Part shown: piece by piece, positions 44,537-52,345 of the stretch
How the letters are laid out: each line of letters opens with the position of its first letter
How positions within the stretch are numbered: position 1 is the first letter of the stretch
Source of the DNA: Candidatus Solibacter usitatus
Lineage (GTDB): Bacteria > Acidobacteriota > Terriglobia > Bryobacterales > Bryobacteraceae
Reading direction: 5' to 3'
Length of the DNA: 55,903 nt
Assembly (NCBI GenBank): GCA_016185465.1
Contig: JACPNO010000085.1
Coordinates: 1-55,903 of the forward strand
Notes under the pieces: model-generated
Databases searched by the model: none
Told to the model about the DNA's origin: nothing
Seen by the model: only the letters and a program-made list of their open reading frames with translations
Position numbers and translations under genes: made by a program

Positions 44537-45310
44537 ATGTTGAGTAAACGAAACTGGAGTGTGGTGGGACTGGGCATCGTCCTGGCACTTTTCGCGACCG
44601 GCTGCAAGAAGAAAGTGGCGACTCCGCCGGCAGCAGCAGCGCCCGCGCCGCCACCGCCGGCCCCACCGCCGGCGGCGCCGGTGATTACGGAATTTGTCGC
44701 CGAGCCCAGCTCGATCGAGCGCGGCCAGGCCGCTACGCTGCGTTGGTCGGTAAGCAATGCCAACCAGATCTCCATCGACCAGGGAATCGGCACCGTGGAT
44801 GCCAGCGGCAACCGCCGCGTGTTCCCCAACAATACGGCTACCTATACGCTGACGGCCAACGGGCCGGGCGGTAGAGCCACCCGCAGCGCCACAGTGACGG
44901 TAAGCGCTCCGGCGCCCGCGCCGCCTGCGCCCGCTCCGGCTAAGGTTTCCATCGACGACCGGTTGCAGCGTGAAGTCCAGGACGCTTTCTTCGATTACGA
45001 CAAGAGCACGATCCGCGATGATGCCCGCAGCACGCTCACGGCGGACGCGGATGCTCTGAAGCGCATCCTGAACGACTTCCCGTCGGCCACGGTTACCATC
45101 GAGGGCCATTGCGACGAGCGCGGCTCGGCCGAGTACAACCTCGGATTGGGCGACCGCCGCTCCACCGCCGCCAAGGATTTCCTGGTGCAACTGGGTGTCC
45201 CCGCCGGCCGGCTGAAGACCATCAGCTACGGCAAAGAGCGCCCGCAGTGCACTGAATCCAACGAAGCGTGCTGGCAGAAAAATCGCCGCGCTCACTTCAC
45301 CGCCCAGTAG
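44537..45310 (+). CDS. pal: Peptidoglycan-associated lipoprotein Pal with an added Ig-like domain
   Basis: A 257-residue lipoprotein, with a strong GGAGG site 8-10 bases before ATG 44537. Lipobox LFATGC gives the lipid cysteine C23. A Pro/Ala-rich linker is followed by an Ig-like domain (about 48-125; ITEFVAEPSSIERGQAATLRW...GTVDASGNRRVFP), a second Pro/Ala linker, then the OmpA-like peptidoglycan-binding domain (about 145-257) with VTIEGHCDERGSAEYNLGLGD. E. coli Pal is about 170 residues and lacks the Ig-like part. The extra domain may lengthen the reach between membrane and wall. Confidence 0.92.
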   Translation: MLSKRNWSVVGLGIVLALFATGCKKKVATPPAAAAPAPPPPAPPPAAPVITEFVAEPSSIERGQAATLRWSVSNANQISIDQGIGTVDASGNRRVFPNNTATYTLTANGPGGRATRSATVTVSAPAPAPPAPAPAKVSIDDRLQREVQDAFFDYDKSTIRDDARSTLTADADALKRILNDFPSATVTIEGHCDERGSAEYNLGLGDRRSTAAKDFLVQLGVPAGRLKTISYGKERPQCTESNEACWQKNRRAHFTAQ

Positions 45311-45322
45311 TCCGCGAGACCA

Positions 45323-45356
45323 GGGTATGGACAGGCACGCGCTGCCTGTCCTACCC
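45323..45356 (+). terminator. Hairpin between pal and ybgF
   Basis: A 14-base stem (GGGTA-T-GGACAGGCA pairing with TGCCTGTCCTACCC) with one bulged T and a 5-base CGCGC loop. There is no run of T after it, so it could be a transcript-stabilising or attenuating stem rather than a full terminator; the ybgF ribosome site GGAGG lies just downstream at about 45366. Confidence 0.65.
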
Positions 45357-45376
45357 TTCAATTAGAGGAGGCTCGC

Positions 45377-46264
45377 ATGAAATTCCGCCGGCTCTGCCTG
45401 ATCGCTATCTTTGTCCTTCCGGCCGCACTCTCCGCGGCCAGCCGTGAAATCCAGGAGTTGCAGCGCGATGTCGCGCAGCTGCAACAGGATTTGAAAACAC
45501 TACAACGCGCTTTTGACGAGAAGATTCCATCCTTGGCCGTTCTGGTCCAGCAAGCGCTCGACCTGAGCCGGGAAACCAACAAGACCCTGATTTCGCTCGA
45601 CGGCCGGCTGCAGGAGCAATTTCGCCAGCAAAGCAAAGAAGTGGTCGCGCCCATCGCCGGTTACGGCGCCAAGATCGATCAGTTGAGCGGCGACTTCAGC
45701 CAGGTGCGGGAATCGATGGCCGACGTCACCACCCGCATGGGCAAGCTCGAACAGCAGATCATCGACCTGAGCAATGCAGTCAAAACCATGCAGGCTCCCG
45801 CTGCCCCGCCACCGCCGGCCGGCGGCCAGACGGCTCCCACGGCATCCTCCCCGGCTCCGCCTCCGGCGGGTGAGCTCTATGAGAACGCCCGCCGCGATAT
45901 GTTAGGCGGCAAGAGCGACCTGGCTCTGCAAGGGTTCGCCGAATATCTCAAGTACTATCCAAACGGGCCCTACGCGCCGAACGCTCAGTTCTACATCGGG
46001 GAAATTCACGGCAAGCAGGGTGATTACGAAACCGCGCTGCGGGATTTCAACATGGTGCTGGAAAAGTATCCTGCCAATAACAAGACCGCCGACGCCCTCT
46101 ACGTGAAGGGTCTCACCTTGGTGAAAATGGGCAAGCGCACGGCCGGCGCGGCCGAATTCCGCCAGGTGATCAAGGATTTTCCTCACACCGAGCAGGCCAC
46201 CAAGGCGCAAGCGCAATTGAAGAACCTGGGGCTCTCGGCGGGCACACCCACACGCCGCAAGTAG
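45377..46264 (+). CDS. ybgF: Tol-Pal system protein YbgF/CpoB
   Basis: A 295-residue periplasmic protein with leader MKFRRLCLIAIFVLPAALSA. Residues about 20-135 are a coiled coil (REIQELQRDVAQLQQDLKTLQ, repeated heptads), then a Pro-rich linker, then TPR repeats (about 165-285; LYENARRDMLGGKSDLALQGF, ALRDFNMVLEKYPANNKTADAL). CpoB coordinates Tol-Pal with cell wall synthesis. It closes the tol-pal operon and lies 12 bases before deoC. Confidence 0.92.
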   Translation: MKFRRLCLIAIFVLPAALSAASREIQELQRDVAQLQQDLKTLQRAFDEKIPSLAVLVQQALDLSRETNKTLISLDGRLQEQFRQQSKEVVAPIAGYGAKIDQLSGDFSQVRESMADVTTRMGKLEQQIIDLSNAVKTMQAPAAPPPPAGGQTAPTASSPAPPPAGELYENARRDMLGGKSDLALQGFAEYLKYYPNGPYAPNAQFYIGEIHGKQGDYETALRDFNMVLEKYPANNKTADALYVKGLTLVKMGKRTAGAAEFRQVIKDFPHTEQATKAQAQLKNLGLSAGTPTRRK

Positions 46265-46276
46265 CCCGCAACCAGC

Positions 46277-47005
46277 ATGGAACCGGCAATCGCGGAAGCT
46301 CGTCCGCCCCTCACTACCTACGAAGCGTTAGCCAAGATGATCGACCACTCGCTGGTCCGTCCTGAGCTTACCGACGATCAGGTGGTGGAAGGCTGTGCGC
46401 TCGCTAAACGCTACCAGGTGGCCACGGTCAGCGTGCGGCCCTGCGATGTGGATCAAGCCGTGCGGTTGCTCGATGGCAGCGGCGTGATCGTGGGTAGCAT
46501 CTCCGGGTTCCCTCACGGCTCAACCACCACCGCTGCCAAGCTCTACGAAACCCGCGACCTGCTGCGGCGCGGCGCAAAAGAAATCGATATGGTGATCAAT
46601 ATCGGTAAGCTGATTTCGCGCCAGTTTCAGTACGTCGAAATGGAGCTCATGCAAATGGCGCAAGCTTGCCACGAGAATGGCGCGCTGCTCAAGGTAATCT
46701 TCGAGAACGCCTATTTGACCGATGAGCTCAAGATTATCGCCTGCCGCATTTCGGCGCGCGCCGACGTCGATTTCCTGAAAACTTCCTCCGCCTTCGCGCC
46801 CACCGGCTATACGCTGGAGGATTTGCGTCTCATGCGGAAGCACGCCCCGGCGCGCATTGGCATTAAAGCCGCAAGCGGCGTCCGCACCCTGCAAGCCGCG
46901 CTCGAAGTCTATGAGGCGGGCTGCTCGCGTTTCGGCGCCACGCGCACGGCTGAAATCCTGGACGCCTGGAAAGCCCACTTAAGCCAGCCGCCGCAAACCG
47001 CCTAG
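46277..47005 (+). CDS. deoC: Deoxyribose-phosphate aldolase
   Basis: A 242-residue class I aldolase that splits 2-deoxyribose 5-phosphate into glyceraldehyde 3-phosphate and acetaldehyde. The Schiff-base lysine is K168 in DFLKTSSAF (canonical KTSTGF), and K197 in GIKAASGVRTL is the second active-site lysine. HSLVRPELT near the N-terminus fits DHTLL..., the usual opening. It is 12 bases after ybgF, so it may share its transcript, although the pathways are unrelated. Confidence 0.93.
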   Translation: MEPAIAEARPPLTTYEALAKMIDHSLVRPELTDDQVVEGCALAKRYQVATVSVRPCDVDQAVRLLDGSGVIVGSISGFPHGSTTTAAKLYETRDLLRRGAKEIDMVINIGKLISRQFQYVEMELMQMAQACHENGALLKVIFENAYLTDELKIIACRISARADVDFLKTSSAFAPTGYTLEDLRLMRKHAPARIGIKAASGVRTLQAALEVYEAGCSRFGATRTAEILDAWKAHLSQPPQTA

Positions 47006-47033
47006 CTCCCCCGTGATATTCTGAGTCCTCGTA

Positions 47034-48563
47034 ATGCCGCCCGCGCAGAAGAGGCCGTTCCCGCGCACGTGTGTCGCTCTGGGCCTGCCAGAGCCGGCCC
47101 GGCTGATGGAGCACGCGCGGCGCGAAGCGGAGAACGGCGAAACATTCCTCGAATTCCGCCTGGATCATCTGGAGCGGCCCGAGCAGGGCATCGCCGTCAT
47201 TCGGGATTTCCTCAAGGAATTTCCCGACTGCATTCTGCTGGCCACCTGCCGCCGCCATCAAAACCATGGCAAGTTCAACGGCAGCGTGGACGAACAACTG
47301 GCGGTGCTGCATGCGGCCATTCAAGCCGGGGCCAAGGCCATTGACATCGAGATTGAAAGCGCCGAAGTGGCGGCTGAGAAACTGAACGGCGTGCGCGGGC
47401 GCGCGCAGATCGTCATCTCTTATCACAATTATCAAAGCACGCCGCAGTTGGATCCCGTGCTGCGGCGCATGGCCAAGATTTCCGCGGACGCATATAAGAT
47501 TGTGAGCACGGCGCGTAAGCCCTCCGACAACGCGCGCGTGCTGGGCCTGGCCCGATCCAACCCCCGGACGCCAATGGTAGTGCTGGCCATGGGCGAAGCC
47601 GGATTTCCCACGCGCGTGCTATCCCCGGCCGCCGGAGGCCTGTTCACCTATGCGGCGCCCATCGCCTCCCAGGGCACGGCCGCCGGACAGGTGAGCGCAC
47701 GGCAGCTCCGCCACCTGTATCACGTCGACCGCATTTCCCGCACTACCAAAATTTACGGCGTGGCCGGCGACCCCGTGCGCCATTCCATTTCCCCGGCCGT
47801 CCACAACCGCGGATTTCAAGCGCGGCGCCTGGACGCGGTCTATCTGCCGTTTCTGGTTTCTCCGTTGAACCTGCGCGATTTTTTTATGCTGGCGGCGGAG
47901 GCGCCGCTGGCCGGTTTCAGCGTGACCATTCCGCACAAGCAGAAAGTGATGCGTTATCTGGACACCGTCGATCCGCTTGCCCGGCGTATCGGCGCCGTGA
48001 ATACAGTGTGGCGCAAAGCCGGCAAGTGGCGCGGAGCCAATACGGACGCGGCCGGCGTGCTGGTTCCTCTTTCGCGTCTGCTGCGGCCCTCGCGCTCGTC
48101 GGTATTGATCGTCGGCAACGGCGGCGCGGCGCGGGGAGCGGCGTGCGCTCTGCTGGACGCCGGCGCGAAAGTCTCGATTACCGGTCGGAATCCGGATCGC
48201 GTACGCGCGCTCGCCCGCGTCTGCGGCGCGCAGCCGGTAGGCCGGGATGACGCCGCCGCGCGGCATTTTGATGCGCTGGTTCATGCCACGCCGGTCGGCA
48301 TGTTCCCCCATGTCGAAGAATGCTTCTTTCCAGGAGCAATACCGGCTGATATTGTTTTCGATATGGTCTACAATCCGCTCGAGACCATGCTGATCCGGCG
48401 CGCCCGCGAGCAAAGCAAGGTGGCCGTGCCGGGTCTCGAGATGTTTATTGAGCAGGCAGTGAGGCAGTTTGAGATTTGGACCGATGAGAACGCTCCGCGG
48501 CAGGTGATGGAGAAGGCCGCGCTCGAAGCGCTGGAACACAAGCCATTGGCCGGCAAGCCATGA
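47034..48563 (+). CDS. aroDE: Fused 3-dehydroquinate dehydratase / shikimate dehydrogenase
   Basis: A 509-residue two-domain enzyme carrying out two consecutive steps of the shikimate pathway. The AroD type I part is at about 10-230: LATCRR, ISYHNYQSTP (catalytic His), DAYKIVSTARKPSD (Schiff-base Lys) and MGEAGFPTRVLSPAAGG. The AroE part is about 238-505: IYGVAGDPVRHSISPAVHN, GFSVTIPHKQKVM (catalytic Lys), INTVW-like AVNTVWRKAG, NTDAAGVL, NADP loop VGNGGAARGAACALL and MVYNPLETMLI. Fusions of this order are known from plants, chlamydiae and some other bacteria. It ends 16 bases before the small Tat gene. Confidence 0.94.
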   Translation: MPPAQKRPFPRTCVALGLPEPARLMEHARREAENGETFLEFRLDHLERPEQGIAVIRDFLKEFPDCILLATCRRHQNHGKFNGSVDEQLAVLHAAIQAGAKAIDIEIESAEVAAEKLNGVRGRAQIVISYHNYQSTPQLDPVLRRMAKISADAYKIVSTARKPSDNARVLGLARSNPRTPMVVLAMGEAGFPTRVLSPAAGGLFTYAAPIASQGTAAGQVSARQLRHLYHVDRISRTTKIYGVAGDPVRHSISPAVHNRGFQARRLDAVYLPFLVSPLNLRDFFMLAAEAPLAGFSVTIPHKQKVMRYLDTVDPLARRIGAVNTVWRKAGKWRGANTDAAGVLVPLSRLLRPSRSSVLIVGNGGAARGAACALLDAGAKVSITGRNPDRVRALARVCGAQPVGRDDAAARHFDALVHATPVGMFPHVEECFFPGAIPADIVFDMVYNPLETMLIRRAREQSKVAVPGLEMFIEQAVRQFEIWTDENAPRQVMEKAALEALEHKPLAGKP

Positions 48564-48572
48564 GCCTATAAT
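48546..48572 (+). promoter_or_regulatory. Possible promoter before the Tat-signal small gene
   Basis: TATAAT at 48567-48572 is a perfect -10 box, with TTGGCC (48546-48551) 15 bases before it as a poor -35 with short spacing. It lies over the end of aroDE. If used, the transcript would begin close to the ATG at 48580, giving a leaderless or nearly leaderless message. Prediction only. Confidence 0.35.
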
Positions 48573-48579
48573 GTGGAGA

Positions 48580-48786
48580 ATGAAAATTACACGTCGAAGT
48601 CTGGCTATTACGGCGCTCGCGCCTGCCGCCGCCGCGCTATCGCAGGCAACGTCGCAAGCCCAGGCGCCCGCCGCGGGCGAAGACCTGAATGCGCTCGCGC
48701 ATTCTTTGCTGCGCGCCAACTCGGAAATCCTGACCAAGGCGGCAATACCTATCGCGACTGAACCGGCGTTTCAGTTCAAGGCCTGA
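48580..48786 (+). CDS. Small Tat-signal protein, AtzG/GatC-like amidase partner
   Basis: A 68-residue protein from ATG 48580 (ATG 48571 would add MWR). The N-terminus MKITRRSLAITALAPAAAA has a twin-arginine motif (TRRSLA) and a hydrophobic core; Sec/Tat cleavage could follow SQAQA. The remaining 35 or so residues read DLNALAHSLLRANSEILTKA and end IPIATEPAFQFKA. The end resembles AtzG-type GatC-like small proteins that form a complex with amidases (typical ending PxxxEPAxxFxP). The amidase gene begins 4 bases after its stop and has no signal peptide. Inference: the small subunit leads the amidase through the Tat pore. Confidence 0.72.
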   Translation: MKITRRSLAITALAPAAAALSQATSQAQAPAAGEDLNALAHSLLRANSEILTKAAIPIATEPAFQFKA

Positions 48787-48790
48787 GAGC

Positions 48791-50212
48791 ATGAAGGCGG
48801 CCATCAGCGACGATCTGTTCTTCGCCACCCTCGGCGAGCTGAACGCCAAGCTGCGCGCGCGGGAAATCTCCGCCGTCGAGCTGACGCGCGCGTTCGCCCA
48901 GCGCCTGGAAACCCTCGGGCCGCGCTACAACGCGCTGGCTTTGCCGCTCACCAAGCAAGCCGTCCGCGCGGCTCAAGCCGTGGACAAGGAATTCAAGCGT
49001 GAGCGCTTCCGCGGGCCGCTGCAGGGGATTCCGTTTGGCGCCAAGGATCTTCTCGCGTATCGCGGCCATCCCACCACGTGGGGCGCCAAGCCTTATGCCG
49101 AGCAGGTGTTCGACTACGACGCGACGGCGCTCGTCAAGCTGGAAAAAGCCGGCGCGCTATTGATTGGCAAGTTGTCCATGGTGGAGCTCGCCGGTGGCGG
49201 CGGGTACCGCTTCCCGGCCGCGTCGCTATTCGGACCGGGGCTGAATCCGTGGGACCGCACCCGCTGGTCGGGCGGATCGTCGAGCGGTTCAGGAAGCGCG
49301 GTCGCGGCGGGCCTGGTGCCGTTCGCGCTGGGGTCGGAGACCAACGGGTCCATCCTTTCGCCGTCGGCTTCTTGCGGAGTTACCGGGCTGCGTCCAACCT
49401 ACGGACTGGTGAGCCGGCACGGCGCCATGGCGCTGGCGTGGAGCTTGGACAAGATCGGACCGATGTGCCGGTCCGCCGAAGATTGCGCGTTTGTCCTGCA
49501 AGCCATGTCCGGCGCCGACAGTAAAGATCCCGCCTCAGCCGGAAAAAGTTTCTATTACACCCCGCAGTTCTACAAACCGGTGAAGCAGCTTCGCATCGGC
49601 TATTCGCCGTCGGATTTTTCCGAATGGGCGCAGCCTGCCGCGCGGCCCGCATTCGAAAAAGCGCTGGCGGTAATTCGCGAAACGGGCGCGAAACTGGTTG
49701 AAACTCAACTGCCCGATTTCCCGTACTCCACGCTCACCGGCACCATCATCAATGCGGAAATGGCGTCCATTTTCGAGCCGCTCATTGCCAGCGGCAAAGT
49801 GGATGAGCTGGCCGACAAGAAACAAATTGCCGGTCTCAAAGCCTCGCTCGAATTGCCCGCCAAGGATTATTTGAAAGCCATGCGTCTGCGGACCCTGGTG
49901 CAGCACGCCATGCGGAAATTGTTCATCGATATCGATGTGCTGCTCGCGCCCAGCCGCCCCGGCCCCGCCACCAAGCTGGATGAAGCGCTGGACCGCAACC
50001 CGCCGCCCGCGCTCAAAGGGCTGAACAATCTGACTTCTGCCGGCAACCTGGCCGGATTGCCCGCGTTGTCGCTGCCTTGCGGCTTCGCCGATCAACTCCC
50101 GGTGGCGCTGCAAGTGGTGGGACGGCCATTTTCGGAGAACATGCTCATTATGGTAGGCAAAGAATTTCAGAGCCGCACCGACTGGCATCGCCAGCGCCCG
50201 CCGGCAGCTTAA
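48791..50212 (+). CDS. Amidase, amidase-signature family
   Basis: A 473-residue enzyme that hydrolyses an amide by the Ser-cisSer-Lys triad. K85 is in GIPFGAKDLL, the cis-Ser in WSGGSSSGSGSAVAAG (about S163-S165), and the nucleophile S187 in SETNGSILSPSA. The start MKAAISDDLFFATLGELNAK shows no signal peptide. Length is normal. The substrate is unknown; AtzE-like, GatA-like or peptide amidase are all possible, although no gatB is near, so it is unlikely to be the tRNA enzyme. It is coupled by 4 bases to the Tat-signal small gene and ends 9 bases before the transglutaminase gene. Confidence 0.92.
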   Translation: MKAAISDDLFFATLGELNAKLRAREISAVELTRAFAQRLETLGPRYNALALPLTKQAVRAAQAVDKEFKRERFRGPLQGIPFGAKDLLAYRGHPTTWGAKPYAEQVFDYDATALVKLEKAGALLIGKLSMVELAGGGGYRFPAASLFGPGLNPWDRTRWSGGSSSGSGSAVAAGLVPFALGSETNGSILSPSASCGVTGLRPTYGLVSRHGAMALAWSLDKIGPMCRSAEDCAFVLQAMSGADSKDPASAGKSFYYTPQFYKPVKQLRIGYSPSDFSEWAQPAARPAFEKALAVIRETGAKLVETQLPDFPYSTLTGTIINAEMASIFEPLIASGKVDELADKKQIAGLKASLELPAKDYLKAMRLRTLVQHAMRKLFIDIDVLLAPSRPGPATKLDEALDRNPPPALKGLNNLTSAGNLAGLPALSLPCGFADQLPVALQVVGRPFSENMLIMVGKEFQSRTDWHRQRPPAA

Positions 50213-50221
50213 AATAGAAGC

Positions 50222-52345
50222 ATGCCGCGCGCCGGCGCCAACCCGCTGCTGTGGGTGGAGCGCTTCTTCCAGCTTGCGCTTCTCAGCCTGGTCACTTGCG
50301 GCTATCTCGCCGTTGCCGGCTCCGGGTATTTGGACAAGCCCACCATCATCCTGACGGCGTGCGGCTTGCTGCTGCGCGCGCTGCTGGTGACCGGCGTTGC
50401 GCGCTTCGAGATATCCGACCGCTGGGTGACCCTCCTCACGCTGGCGTACATCGCGTTTTATCCGGTGGACTACTTTTTGCTGGCAGGCGGATTTCTGGAC
50501 ACCACCGTGCACCTGGTCTTTTTCCTGGCGGTGATGAAGATTCTCACCGCGCGCAGCAATCGCGATTATCTCTACACGGCCGCGATTGCGCTGCTCGAAA
50601 TTCTGGCCGCGGCGATCCTGTCGGCGAATTTGAATTTTCTGGTGTTTCTGGCGTTCTATCTGCTCTCGGCGATCGCCGCGTTCACCAGCGCCGAGATTCG
50701 GCGCGCCATGCAAAAGCCGCATCGCATTGCCCGCGGCGGACAGCGGCGCTTCCACGGCCGCCTGGCTGCGCTTTCGGCCTGCGTCACTGCCGGGATTCTG
50801 GTTCTCACGGCCGGGTTGTTTTTCGTGCTGCCGCGCACCGCCAACGCAGCCCTTTCGCGCCTGGTCTCGCACCGCTACCACCTCCCTGGATTTTCCAGTG
50901 AAGTGAATCTGGGCCAGATCGGGCAGGTGAAGTCAGACTCCAGCGCCATCATGCATGTGCGGCCGGACAGCAGGGATTTTCCGCCGAATCTCAAGTGGCG
51001 CGGCATCGCGCTCAGCGAATTCGACGGCAAGCGCTGGTTCAATCCGCCGGGCGCGCGCCCGGATGCCGCCGTCCAACGGGAGTGGATTTTCCTGGCAAGC
51101 AATGGCCAGCGCCTGCGCCGCGACGGGCGCCACATTTCCTATCGTGTGGACTTGAATGCAGTAGATTCCGACGCGCTTTTCATAGCCGGCCAGCCGGAGG
51201 CCATCTATCTCGGGGAGCGCAAATTGCTGCGCGCGTCCAACGAAAGCTTTCGCCTGGACATGATCCCGTTCGAAACATTTCGCTACAGCGTCTCGGCATT
51301 CGTCGACGGACCGATCGAGCCCGATGCCCCGGAACTATCGCCGGAGCAGAGCGAGCCCTACGTGCGTCTGCCCCGGATTGACCCGCGTATCCCCGATCTC
51401 GCGCGCCAGATCACCGGAGCGGCGTCGTCAGGCTACGAGAAAGCGCGCTCTTTGGAGCAATACCTGCGCACCCAATACGGCTACACGCTGGAACTGCCCG
51501 CGAGCGAGGCGGCCGACCCGCTGGCGAATTTTCTATTCGAGCGTAAAAAGGGCCATTGCGAATATTTCGCATCGGCGCTGGCCGTGATGCTTCGCACTCA
51601 GGGACTGCCCGCGCGCATGGTCAACGGATTTCAGAGCGGCACCCTGAATCCGGTGTCGGAAGCATACGTAATTCGTGCTTCGGACGCGCATAGCTGGGTT
51701 GAAGCGTATCTTCCCGGACGCGGCTGGACCACCTTCGACCCCACGCCGCCCGACCCGCGTCCGCGCCAGTTGTCGCTGGTCGCCATGCTGGGTTTCTACG
51801 CCGATGCCGCCGAAACACTTTGGCAGGATTGGGTGCTGAGCTACGACCTGGGACGCCAACTCTATCTCGCCGAACGCATGCAAAATTCCAGCCGGCACTT
51901 TCGCATGCGATGGCTGGACGGCTGGAGCGATACCGCGCTCATAGCCAAAACCCGCGCCACGCAATGGCTAAAGCAATATGGCGCGGCCCTCGCGGCCATG
52001 ATTGCGCTGGCTCTGGCAGCCGTTTGGCTGGGGCCGAAAGGCTGGCGCGCTCTGCACTTTCTGCATCGCATTCGCCGTGCCCGCCTGGGTCAGGCAAGTG
52101 TGGACGACGCGACTCTGCTGTATCAGCGCATGCTGGAAGTGCTCCACCGGCGCGGTTACGAAAAGCCCGCCTGGTTCACGCCCGGCGAGTTTGCGGCCAC
52201 TCTTCCGCGGGAGCCGGGAACGCTGGTGCGCGAAATTACCGCGGCATACAATGCGCTACGCTTCGGCGGAAAACTGGACGCAGCGCCGCTCATGGGCATG
52301 CTGCTGGAAGATTTGGAAAACGGCGTTTCAACGCTTCCGCGCTGA
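50222..52345 (+). CDS. TgpA-like membrane transglutaminase
   Basis: A 707-residue protein. Six or so N-terminal helices (about 10-220) of the DUF3488 kind are followed by a periplasmic region and a transglutaminase-like core with C446 in KKGHCEYFASALAVML, H490 in DAHSWVEAYLPG and an Asp in WTTFDPTPPD. One more helix (AALAAMIALALAAVWLG) and a C-terminal DUF4129-like domain (TLLYQRMLEVLHRRGYEKPAWFTPGEF) close it. This plan matches TgpA, often encoded with a MoxR ATPase and a DUF58 protein; neither is next to it here. The last 18 bases overlap the convergent VCBS gene. Confidence 0.9.
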   Translation: MPRAGANPLLWVERFFQLALLSLVTCGYLAVAGSGYLDKPTIILTACGLLLRALLVTGVARFEISDRWVTLLTLAYIAFYPVDYFLLAGGFLDTTVHLVFFLAVMKILTARSNRDYLYTAAIALLEILAAAILSANLNFLVFLAFYLLSAIAAFTSAEIRRAMQKPHRIARGGQRRFHGRLAALSACVTAGILVLTAGLFFVLPRTANAALSRLVSHRYHLPGFSSEVNLGQIGQVKSDSSAIMHVRPDSRDFPPNLKWRGIALSEFDGKRWFNPPGARPDAAVQREWIFLASNGQRLRRDGRHISYRVDLNAVDSDALFIAGQPEAIYLGERKLLRASNESFRLDMIPFETFRYSVSAFVDGPIEPDAPELSPEQSEPYVRLPRIDPRIPDLARQITGAASSGYEKARSLEQYLRTQYGYTLELPASEAADPLANFLFERKKGHCEYFASALAVMLRTQGLPARMVNGFQSGTLNPVSEAYVIRASDAHSWVEAYLPGRGWTTFDPTPPDPRPRQLSLVAMLGFYADAAETLWQDWVLSYDLGRQLYLAERMQNSSRHFRMRWLDGWSDTALIAKTRATQWLKQYGAALAAMIALALAAVWLGPKGWRALHFLHRIRRARLGQASVDDATLLYQRMLEVLHRRGYEKPAWFTPGEFAATLPREPGTLVREITAAYNALRFGGKLDAAPLMGMLLEDLENGVSTLPR

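Noticed and set aside
48791-50212. The amidase as GatA of the tRNA amidotransferase
   Set aside because: No gatB or gatC proper is nearby, the partner has a Tat leader, and the nucleophile context ETNGSILSPS is of the general amidase type.
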